From contig JAFGVX010000034.1 of assembly GCA_016937775.1 (NCBI GenBank), forward strand, positions 1 to 40,933: a DNA stretch of 40,933 bases. The letters are read 5' to 3'. Positions 1 through 6,434 of the stretch are shown one piece after another. The notes below the pieces were generated by a model. It was not told the DNA's origin and did not search any database. It was given only the letters and a program-made list of their open reading frames with translations. The first letter of the stretch is position 1; every line of letters starts with the position of its first letter. Origin of the DNA: Campylobacterales bacterium (lineage in GTDB: Bacteria > Campylobacterota > Campylobacteria > Campylobacterales > Sulfurovaceae). The position numbers and the translations under genes are program-made.

Positions 1-1129
1 CTAAATATTCCGGTAAAGTTCCACCACCGCTTATAGCCAAACGGAGTCTTCCTCCAAATTTTTCTTGAACAAGTCGAAGTTTTTTCTTGGCAATGGCATT
101 TGGCAAATAGAGAAGAACAAGTTTTATCATCGGGATAATTTTTTTGTATGATGAGAGAAATGTATTTTGTGTAAATCTTGGAAGTTCATCTTTGATAACT
201 CTAAGATTGTAATTATATGCAGTAGATATTTTTATGAGCTTTTTGAATATTTTTGCTTTTTCAGGTTCATTTTTTTCTAGTGTAGTGTTGATCTTCGTGT
301 ACATAGATTCCCAAAGTCTAGGAACGGTTGCGACAAGAGTTGGCTTATACTTCTCTAAATCAGCTGCAAAAGTTTTGATAGTAGAGTAAACGGTGCAACA
401 GCCTTCAGATATAGAAAGATACTCGGCTGCGCGCTCAAACATATGCCATGATGGAAGGATTGAGACCCAAACATCATCACCCTTAAGTCCTATCAATCTT
501 GGAAGATATAAGACATTGTGCATTATATTTTTATGAGTTAAGATAACTCCTTTGGGGGAGCCCGTCGTCCCTGAAGTATAGATGAGTGTGAACACATCAT
601 TCAAAAAAAGATTGTCTTTTAGTCCATAAAATTCCTCTATCTCATTGTGATAAATTTTTCTATTTTTTAAAAGATCAAGATAGGAGTAAGTATTGTCAAA
701 AAGAGCGTGAAGCTGTTTCGCCTCTAATATAAAGATAGATTTTAGCTTGAATTTTTTTATCATTGTTTCATGTTTTTGATAGAGCGTTTCATCCTCGACT
801 ATCAAAAAATCACACTCTGAGTGCTCCATGATAAATTCTAGCTCACTCGTTGGCGTATCGCTTCCTCTTGGGATGCTAATCGCTCCAAGTGACATAAGTG
901 CTAAGTCGGTGACCATCCACTCGTATCTATTATCACACAAGAACATTACTTTTGAGTTTTTTGCAATCTTTTTAGATCGAAATGCTTTTGAGAGAAGCAA
1001 AACATCTTCAAATAACTTTTCATATGTTATCGTATATTCTTTCTCTAAAGCGTTATATATAAAAGCTGTTTTGTCCCTATTTTTTTCATATGCCTCCAAA
1101 AACACATGAAACAAAGTAGTATCGCCCAT
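1..1129 (-). CDS. Long-chain acyl-CoA synthetase (AMP-binding family), 3' end beyond window
   Basis: Adenylate-forming enzyme that activates fatty acids to acyl-CoA using ATP and CoA, probably at the cytoplasmic membrane. Reading the minus strand from ATG 1129 gives 376 codons with no stop up to the window edge. The P-loop-like AMP-binding signature YTSGTTGSPKGVILTH lies near residue 190. It is followed by SILPSWHMFERAAEY and the ATVPRLWESMY block typical of long-chain acyl-CoA synthetases, and AISGGGTLP occurs just before the cut. The C-terminal half, including the hinge and the catalytic lysine of the family, is outside the window, so completeness cannot be judged. The gene is divergent from the porin gene at 1531. 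Fatty-acid chain-length preference cannot be read from the sequence. Confidence 0.9.
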   Translation of the reverse strand, partial: MGDTTLFHVFLEAYEKNRDKTAFIYNALEKEYTITYEKLFEDVLLLSKAFRSKKIAKNSKVMFLCDNRYEWMVTDLALMSLGAISIPRGSDTPTSELEFIMEHSECDFLIVEDETLYQKHETMIKKFKLKSIFILEAKQLHALFDNTYSYLDLLKNRKIYHNEIEEFYGLKDNLFLNDVFTLIYTSGTTGSPKGVILTHKNIMHNVLYLPRLIGLKGDDVWVSILPSWHMFERAAEYLSISEGCCTVYSTIKTFAADLEKYKPTLVATVPRLWESMYTKINTTLEKNEPEKAKIFKKLIKISTAYNYNLRVIKDELPRFTQNTFLSSYKKIIPMIKLVLLYLPNAIAKKKLRLVQEKFGGRLRLAISGGGTLPEYL

Positions 1130-1530
1130 CCGCACAATCCTAAAATAGTTTTGATGATATTGTATCTTTTTTTATTCAATTTTTGAGATCAAAGATAGTT
1201 TTAATATCATCAAAAGCAAAATCTAGACAACTTATAAGTGTTAAATTCTGCATTGTTTAAAGATGTTAATACGATAGATCACAAAGAGTATTTAGATGAA
1301 TAAAGAAAAATAAAAGTGGGTACCCCCTTAAACAAAGATTTTTTTATCTTAATTTTTATACTTATGAGAATGTTACAGATGAAGAACTTGTAGATAATTG
1401 GTTGAAGATAAGCTATAGAACCTAGGTAGTTGCCATTGATTCCATAATAATTGATTAGTTTAATTATAATTAAGCATTATCCGATTTAAGTTTCCATTGG
1501 CTATACTTTTGTTTTTTTCAGGAGGTAGTG
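1130..1530. other. Intergenic region with possible gene remnant and porin promoter
   Basis: This 400-base gap separates two divergent genes. Around 1295-1426 one forward frame reads about 40 codons without an ATG and contains TDEELVDNWLKISYR before a stop. That looks protein-like but could not be assigned, and may be a remnant of a decayed gene. The 3' third (1430-1530) is AT-rich and carries the likely porin promoter and a 14-bp palindrome (1460-1473). No RNA gene was recognised. Confidence 0.35.
1460..1480 (+). promoter_or_regulatory. Candidate promoter/operator of the DUF3373 porin
   Basis: A perfect 14-bp palindrome, TTAATTATAATTAA (1460-1473), contains a TATAAT hexamer at 1465-1470. An alternative pairing is TTGATT (1451-1456) with CATTAT (1475-1480) at 18-bp spacing. 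Both lie 50-65 bases upstream of the strong ribosome site of the porin gene. Campylobacterota sigma-70 promoters often lack a clear -35 box, so this is plausible, but AT-rich DNA yields such matches by chance. Confidence 0.35.
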
Positions 1531-2916
1531 ATGAAAAGATTTGTAGTAATGTCCTTGATGGCGACTGCGGCAATCACAGCAACAAATGCTGCAACAAATG
1601 CTGAGCTAGAAGAGAGAATCAGGGTTTTAGAGGAGATGGTCTACGGTCAGCAAAAAAAGATTAAAAATAATCAAAAAACGATTGTAGAAGTCAAAAAACA
1701 TGATGCTTTTGATAATATCAAGTTTGGAGTAGATTTTAGAAACTCTATCGATATGTTAGATTATAAAAATAATATAACAGGAGAGAGTGCAAAGAATGAC
1801 TCACTGCTTTCGAGTAGATTGTATCTTACGATGGCTGCCGCTCCGACAGATAAGCTGATCTTTAAAGGGAAGCTTGCGATCTATTCACTTTGGGGCGCAC
1901 ATCTTTTTGGAGAAGATTCAGGCCTGAAAGATTGGTCGGCAAGTTCAAAAGCAACCGATACGGTTATGAGAGTCAAAGAGGCATATTTTGTCTATTCTAC
2001 AAAGTATGGAGAGCAACCTGTGAGTTATTCAATAGGTCGCCGACCTTCAACAGATGGTGTTTTGGCTAATTATAGAGAAAACAATCCTGAAGAGGGATCG
2101 CCTTTGGCTCATATTACAAATATGGAAGTTAATGGCTTAATGGTCAAACTTGATTGGGATAGATTTATTCCCGGAGCGTATACAAAACTAGTAGGTGGTC
2201 GTGCACATACGGGAGCCACAACAGGTGCTTATAGCATTGGATATACGACTCCATGGGGTCCAAATGCAGATAATGCTGATTCAGAAGATGACAATGTCGA
2301 CTTCTTTGTGGCAGTTGGTGATGCATACAATAATGGTCAATATCAAGTGATGTATGAGTGGGCACATATATTTAATACAAAAGGTCAAAATGTTGACACG
2401 GGCAATACAGCAGTAGGTGCAGGAACGGCAGACCTTTTTGCTCTTGGATTTAAAGTTGACGGGATTGGCGATGACATCGATGGATTTTTAGCAAATACAA
2501 CAGCGTTTATCTCCGGTGCATATACACACTATAGTGCGGATAATGGATATCAGATATTGGGTGCTGAGGGTGGAACTAGAAATGGTAGTTCTATCTGGGC
2601 GGGAGTTATCTTCCCCGATATGATTACAGAAAAAGGGAAGATAGGGCTTGAGTATAATCATGGGTCAAAATATTGGACTCCGATGACATGGGCAGAAGAT
2701 ACAGCCATTGGCTCTAAAATTGCAGTGCGCGGTGATGCATATGAAGCATATTGGAACTTCAATCTTTTTGGCGAAGAATATCTTCCAGCGCAGATTAGAT
2801 ATACTTACGTGCAACACGACTATACACCTACTATCAATTGTGCGGGTTGGGTTCCTGTAGAAGGCGTAGATATCACAGCTCAAGATCTCAGATTTTCTGT
2901 AAGTTACAAATATTAA
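1531..2916 (+). CDS. DUF3373-family outer-membrane protein (putative porin)
   Basis: Probable outer-membrane beta-barrel protein of the Campylobacterota DUF3373 family, 461 residues. The start chosen is ATG 1531 because AGGAGG at 1520-1525 sits five bases before it; a GTG three bases earlier is too close to that site. Residues 1-21 form a signal peptide (MKRFVVMSLMATAAITATNA). A short coiled coil follows (ELEERIRVLEEMVYGQQKKI), as in trimeric porins with N-terminal helices. The remainder alternates aromatic and polar residues like a barrel and ends in LRFSVSYKY, with the C-terminal aromatic residue expected for BAM recognition. The substrate is unknown. The gene is monocistronic, with a hairpin directly downstream. 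The family is recognised by its pattern, not by a search. Confidence 0.8.
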   Translation: MKRFVVMSLMATAAITATNAATNAELEERIRVLEEMVYGQQKKIKNNQKTIVEVKKHDAFDNIKFGVDFRNSIDMLDYKNNITGESAKNDSLLSSRLYLTMAAAPTDKLIFKGKLAIYSLWGAHLFGEDSGLKDWSASSKATDTVMRVKEAYFVYSTKYGEQPVSYSIGRRPSTDGVLANYRENNPEEGSPLAHITNMEVNGLMVKLDWDRFIPGAYTKLVGGRAHTGATTGAYSIGYTTPWGPNADNADSEDDNVDFFVAVGDAYNNGQYQVMYEWAHIFNTKGQNVDTGNTAVGAGTADLFALGFKVDGIGDDIDGFLANTTAFISGAYTHYSADNGYQILGAEGGTRNGSSIWAGVIFPDMITEKGKIGLEYNHGSKYWTPMTWAEDTAIGSKIAVRGDAYEAYWNFNLFGEEYLPAQIRYTYVQHDYTPTINCAGWVPVEGVDITAQDLRFSVSYKY

Positions 2917-2919
2917 CAC

Positions 2920-2966
2920 ACATAAAGCTACAATCAATTTCTTGGTTGCAGCTTTATGTCTATTTC
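2920..2966 (+). terminator. Rho-independent terminator after the porin gene
   Basis: The perfect 10-bp arms ACATAAAGCT (2920-2929) and AGCTTTATGT (2950-2959) extend inward through one mismatch to CAA/TTG. The hairpin starts four bases after the porin stop codon and is followed by a modest T-rich run (CTATTTCTTTC). It separates the porin from the nuo operon. Confidence 0.7.
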
Positions 2967-3291
2967 TTTCAATAGATAAATCCCGCAATCATACTCAAAT
3001 AGTAAAAATATCTACATATTTTGATAAAAGTTGTTATCAAATAAGGTTAAGTCGGTAATATTTTGTATGGAATTTGCATGCAACTTGGGAAGATGTAAAT
3101 AATTTTGGGGCTGTTTTTTTATCATAATCTATATTGAAAACCCCCTTTTATTGCTATTTAATCTGTTTCACTTTGTTACAATGCATTTCAAAGAGAAAAG
3201 CGCGAGGAGATAGTTAAAATAATTTAATTATCTTTTGGATACTATTATACATCTAAAGAATGAGTACTCACGCAATAAAAAGGGGTTTTCA
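2967..3291. other. Leader/intergenic region upstream of nuoA
   Basis: A 325-base gene-free stretch, rich in structure. It has an 8-bp palindromic hairpin TTTGATAA/TTATCAAA (3020-3041), the left arm of a 22-bp inverted repeat (3133-3154), and a TACAAT hexamer (3177-3182). It also has an orphan Shine-Dalgarno-like GAGGAGAT (3204-3211), an AT-rich hairpin (3208-3233) and a short leader ORF (3260-3295). No known RNA family was recognised. Confidence 0.6.
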
Positions 3292-3293
3292 AT
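3133..3293. repeat. 22-bp inverted repeat enclosing the nuo promoter region
   Basis: The left arm is 3133-3154 and the right arm 3272-3293. They are reverse complements with one mismatch (C3145 against A3281) and a 117-base spacer. The right arm includes the likely Shine-Dalgarno sequence AAGGGG and the first two bases of the nuoA start codon. In RNA the arms would form a long stable helix that hides the nuoA start. In DNA the layout resembles an invertible segment. Confidence 0.85.
3151..3182 (+). promoter_or_regulatory. Candidate promoter of the nuo operon
   Basis: TACAAT at 3177-3182 is the best -10 match in the nuoA leader. TTGCTA at 3151-3156 could serve as a weak -35 but with a 20-bp spacer, so the -35 is doubtful. 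Transcription would start near 3189, leaving a leader of about 100 nt. The hexamer lies inside the segment bounded by the 22-bp inverted repeat. Confidence 0.35.
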
Positions 3294-3295
3294 GA
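3260..3295 (+). CDS. Possible 11-residue leader peptide overlapping nuoA start
   Basis: ATG 3260 opens an 11-codon frame ([11 protein letters not shown]) whose TGA stop (3293-3295) overlaps the nuoA ATG (3292-3294) in an ATGA arrangement typical of translational coupling. Its codons run through the right arm of the inverted repeat, so a translating ribosome would unwind that arm. The upstream ribosome site (TAAAGA) is weak. Whether it is translated is unknown, and chance is possible for such a short frame. Confidence 0.3.
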   Translation: MSTHAIKRGFQ

Positions 3296-3693
3296 CCGGT
3301 GAATTGTCGCACATTATTTCGGAACATCCATATTTTGGAGTGTTTGCATTTTTTATCGTAGCTGTTGTTGCTTTTCCTGCAACCTTGGTTCTTACAAGAT
3401 TCATCAGCAGAAAGCTTGCCAAGCTTGATAGGGAAAAGCTAAAGTTGAGTATCTATGAATGTGGTCCTGAAGTTACGAAGCAGCCAAACAGTATATCTGT
3501 ACAGTTCTATCTTGTAGCACTTCTTTTTATATTGTTTGATGTTGAGATTATCTTTATGGTTCCGTGGGCGATTGATTTTAAAGCACTTGGTTGGTTTGGT
3601 TTTGTCGAGATGGTACTTTTTATATTTTTACTTACAATCGGTTTTATCTATGCGTGGAAGAAAGGAGCTCTTGAATGGCACAACATAAAGTAA
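3292..3693 (+). CDS. nuoA: NADH-quinone oxidoreductase subunit A
   Basis: Small membrane subunit of complex I at the junction of the hydrophilic and membrane arms, 133 residues with three transmembrane helices. The loop after helix 1 has the family signature YECGPEV with its conserved cysteine (quinone-site loop), followed by [20 protein letters not shown] with the conserved acidic FDVE. ATG 3292 is chosen because it gives the normal N terminus and follows AAGGGG at six bases; a TTG-initiated extension from 3235 would add 19 atypical residues. It is the first gene of the nuo operon. Its 3' end overlaps nuoB by 19 bases. Confidence 0.96.
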   Translation: MTGELSHIISEHPYFGVFAFFIVAVVAFPATLVLTRFISRKLAKLDREKLKLSIYECGPEVTKQPNSISVQFYLVALLFILFDVEIIFMVPWAIDFKALGWFGFVEMVLFIFLLTIGFIYAWKKGALEWHNIK

Positions 3694-4187
3694 ACTATAC
3701 ATCAAGCGCAGGCTTGCCTGTAGCATTGACAAGTATTGACAAGCTTGTCAATTGGGGAAGATCAAATTCGCTTTGGCCTTTGACTTACGGGCTAGCATGC
3801 TGTGCTATCGAGATGATGGCAAGCGGAGCTGCTCGATTTGACTTCGATAGATTCGGTACGATCTTTAGAGCAAGTCCAAGACAATCTGATGTTATGATTC
3901 TTTCGGGAACACTCTCTAAAAAACATGCAGAATTTACAAGAAGACTTTATGATCAGATGACAGAGCCGAAATGGGTCATTAGCATGGGAAGTTGTGCAAA
4001 TACCGGCGGGATGTTTAACACTTACGCGACTGTTCAGGGCGTGGATAGAATCGTGCCTGTTGATATCTATCTTCCCGGATGCGCACCAAGACCGGAAACG
4101 CTTCAATATGCGCTTATGATGCTTCAAAAGAAGATTAGAAGAGAATCAGCCAATATGAATAAAAACGTAAAACAAAGGTTTGTATAA
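3675..4187 (+). CDS. nuoB: NADH-quinone oxidoreductase subunit B
   Basis: Carries the terminal [4Fe-4S] cluster N2 that reduces quinone, in the connecting module of complex I. The 170-residue protein has the tandem cysteines of N2 in [19 protein letters not shown], a third ligand in [15 protein letters not shown] and the fourth in [10 protein letters not shown], so the full ligand set is present. A strong AAAGGAG site lies seven bases before ATG 3675, inside the end of nuoA. The stop overlaps the nuoC start by one base (TAATG), indicating coupling. Confidence 0.97.
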   Translation: MAQHKVNYTSSAGLPVALTSIDKLVNWGRSNSLWPLTYGLACCAIEMMASGAARFDFDRFGTIFRASPRQSDVMILSGTLSKKHAEFTRRLYDQMTEPKWVISMGSCANTGGMFNTYATVQGVDRIVPVDIYLPGCAPRPETLQYALMMLQKKIRRESANMNKNVKQRFV

Positions 4188-4969
4188 TGAGAAAATATAC
4201 ACCAAAAGATACGCTCCAAAAGAAAGCTTACTATACCGATAGATTTTGGGTCGCTCCTAGAGTGCCTCGAGATGAAATCAAAGAAGAGACTCACTTCGCC
4301 GATGTTGTTAAAACGCTTCAAAAATATGTTAGTGAGAGTTATGTTGAACTTGGACAGCTCGTATTGCATATCAAGCCAAAGGATAATTTGGCAGTGCTAG
4401 AGTTGCTTAGAGATAAGTGTGGGTATGCGATGTGTAGTGAGCTCAGTGCAGTTGATTATTTGGCACAAAGCGGAGAGTTCGAGATATTTTATCAGATGCT
4501 CAATCTTACTTTGGCAAAAAGAGCACGAGTCGTATGCCGCATCAAACAAAACGAGTCCATAGAATCTATCGTACCGCTTTTTAAGATGGCAAATTTTGCA
4601 GAGCGTGAGATGTTTGATATGTTTGGTATTTATGTCAATAATCACCCCTACCTCAAACGTATTATTATGCCCGATGATTGGAGCGGACATCCATTACTTA
4701 AAACTTATCCGTTGCAAGGTGATGAGGCTGCCTCATGGTATGAAGTCGATAAGATATTCGGCAAAGAGTATAGAGATATCATCGGTCCTGAAAATAGAGA
4801 TCCCGCTAAGGTAGATAGATACGATACACAAAGATTTTCACGAGTCGGTTATGAGGTGCCGTTCGGTGCTGATCCAAGCGTAGAGGCAGAGGCTAAAGAG
4901 ATCGAATATAGTAAGACCGCTTTTGTCAATTATCAAAAAAAGCCAAAACAGCTTAAAAAGAAAAGATAG
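4187..4969 (+). CDS. nuoC: NADH-quinone oxidoreductase subunit C
   Basis: Peripheral subunit of the complex I connecting module, 260 residues, with no cofactor. The 30-kDa-subunit signature is clear in [16 protein letters not shown] and [12 protein letters not shown]. NuoC and NuoD are separate genes here, unlike the fused NuoCD of E. coli. Residues 200-260 form a charged tail ending in a lysine cluster (PKQLKKKR), longer than in many homologues. It starts at the TAATG overlap with nuoB; the stop is eight bases before nuoD. Confidence 0.95.
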   Translation: MRKYTPKDTLQKKAYYTDRFWVAPRVPRDEIKEETHFADVVKTLQKYVSESYVELGQLVLHIKPKDNLAVLELLRDKCGYAMCSELSAVDYLAQSGEFEIFYQMLNLTLAKRARVVCRIKQNESIESIVPLFKMANFAEREMFDMFGIYVNNHPYLKRIIMPDDWSGHPLLKTYPLQGDEAASWYEVDKIFGKEYRDIIGPENRDPAKVDRYDTQRFSRVGYEVPFGADPSVEAEAKEIEYSKTAFVNYQKKPKQLKKKR

Positions 4970-4977
4970 GATTAGCC

Positions 4978-6204
4978 ATGCAAGTTACTACTAAATTAAC
5001 ACCATTTTTTGAGAACTTAAACTTTGAGCGTGAAGGCAACACTATGGTCATTAACTTCGGACCGCAACATCCTTCTGCTCACGGTCAGCTAAGACTTGTA
5101 CTTGAGCTTGACGGCGAGCAGGTTGTGAAAGCCCTTCCGGATATCGGCTATCTCCACAGAGGCGTTGAGAAGATGGCGGAAAATATGACCTATAATGAAT
5201 TTTTGCCAACAACAGATAGACTTGATTATATCGCTTCAACTTCAAATAATTATGCGTATGCAATAGCCGTTGAAAAACTTTTAGGGATAGAGGCTCCAAG
5301 ACGTGCACAGGTTATCAGAACGATGTTACTTGAACTTAATCGTATCATGTCGCATCTCTTTTTTCTTGCAACACATGCGCTTGATGTCGGGGCAATGAGT
5401 GTCTTTTTATATGCATTTAGAGAAAGGGAGTATGCAATGGATTTAATGGAATCCTATTGCGGAGCGAGACTTACTCATTCGGCTGTTCGTATAGGCGGTG
5501 TGCCTCTCGATTTACCTACGGGTTGGCTTGTTGAACTTCAAGCATTCTTAGAGAAAATGCCTGAGAACATCAAGCTCTATGAGGATCTTTTAACCGAAAA
5601 TAGAATTTGGAAAATGCGACTTGAGAATGTCGGTGTTATTTCTGCCGAGGATGCACTTTCTTGGGGCTGTACGGGTCCTATGCTTAGAGGTTCGGGCGTT
5701 AAGTACGATATTAGAAAAGAGGAGCCTTATGAACTTTACGGAGAGTTGGAGTTTGATGTTCCTGTGAGTGATCGATGTGATAGTTATGGGAGATATAGAC
5801 TCTATATAGAAGAGATGAAACAATCTGTAAAAATACTTCATCAGCTTATCCCTATGCATGAAGAGAGTGAGCCACAGTTGATGGCGCACGCTCCTAAGTA
5901 CATCTCCGCTCCAAAAGAAGAGATTATGACGCAAAATTATGCACTCATGCAGCATTTTGTCTTAGTTACACAAGGGATGCGACCGCCTAAAGGGGAAGTG
6001 TATGTGCCTACAGAGTCACCAAAAGGAGAACTCGGGTTTTACATCAAATCAGAGGGGGAGCCGTATGCATATAGACTTAAATGCAGAGCGCCGAGTTTTT
6101 TCCATACGGGGCTTTTACAAAAGATGTTGGTCGGATCGTATTTAGCCGATGTTGTTACGATTATAGGAAGTACCAATATCGTATTTGGTGAGGTTGACAG
6201 ATGA
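4978..6204 (+). CDS. nuoD: NADH-quinone oxidoreductase subunit D
   Basis: The 49-kDa-type subunit, derived from the large subunit of NiFe hydrogenases, which with NuoB forms the quinone-reduction site. Its 408 residues match family length. Hallmarks are [20 protein letters not shown] near residue 30, with the quinone-site histidines, and [20 protein letters not shown]. The C-terminal block [17 protein letters not shown] ends with VFGEVDR; the usual terminus of this subunit reads [14 protein letters not shown] precedes ATG 4978 by six bases. The stop overlaps the next gene by four bases (ATGA). Confidence 0.97.
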   Translation: MQVTTKLTPFFENLNFEREGNTMVINFGPQHPSAHGQLRLVLELDGEQVVKALPDIGYLHRGVEKMAENMTYNEFLPTTDRLDYIASTSNNYAYAIAVEKLLGIEAPRRAQVIRTMLLELNRIMSHLFFLATHALDVGAMSVFLYAFREREYAMDLMESYCGARLTHSAVRIGGVPLDLPTGWLVELQAFLEKMPENIKLYEDLLTENRIWKMRLENVGVISAEDALSWGCTGPMLRGSGVKYDIRKEEPYELYGELEFDVPVSDRCDSYGRYRLYIEEMKQSVKILHQLIPMHEESEPQLMAHAPKYISAPKEEIMTQNYALMQHFVLVTQGMRPPKGEVYVPTESPKGELGFYIKSEGEPYAYRLKCRAPSFFHTGLLQKMLVGSYLADVVTIIGSTNIVFGEVDR

Positions 6205-6434
6205 AAAGATATGATTTAAGAGATTTGCATAAAGATTTCTATAAAAGAATGATAGAACTTATTGATAGTGATCTAAGTGGTGGAGAAGTAGGCATATTTC
6301 TTTTTGAGATCGGTGATTTTTCTTCTGTGCAAAAGAGTGCGGATATTATTAAAAAGCATAAGCATGAGCTTTTAAATTCGCTTAAGTTCAATGAAGTTGA
6401 TTGGACGATAGTAATTAGGAAAAAGGCTGATTAA
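6201..6434 (+). CDS. NuoE-position mini-subunit (HP1264/Cj1575c-like), no cysteine
   Basis: A 77-residue soluble protein in the slot where nuoE lies in other bacteria. Its size and position match the small Campylobacterota subunits HP1264 of Helicobacter and Cj1575c of Campylobacter, recalled from those gene orders rather than aligned. It contains no cysteine, so it cannot bind the [2Fe-2S] cluster N1a of classical NuoE. Visible blocks are [20 protein letters not shown] and [15 protein letters not shown], suggesting a small alpha/beta fold. It overlaps nuoD by four bases and the next gene by one base, so it is translated with the complex. It probably anchors or modulates the replaced electron-input module. 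Confidence 0.8.
   Translation: MKRYDLRDLHKDFYKRMIELIDSDLSGGEVGIFLFEIGDFSSVQKSADIIKKHKHELLNSLKFNEVDWTIVIRKKAD

Noticed and set aside
3228-3422. Minus-strand open frame across the nuoA start
   Set aside because: It overlaps the well-supported nuoA coding region and the inverted repeat and shows no family pattern.
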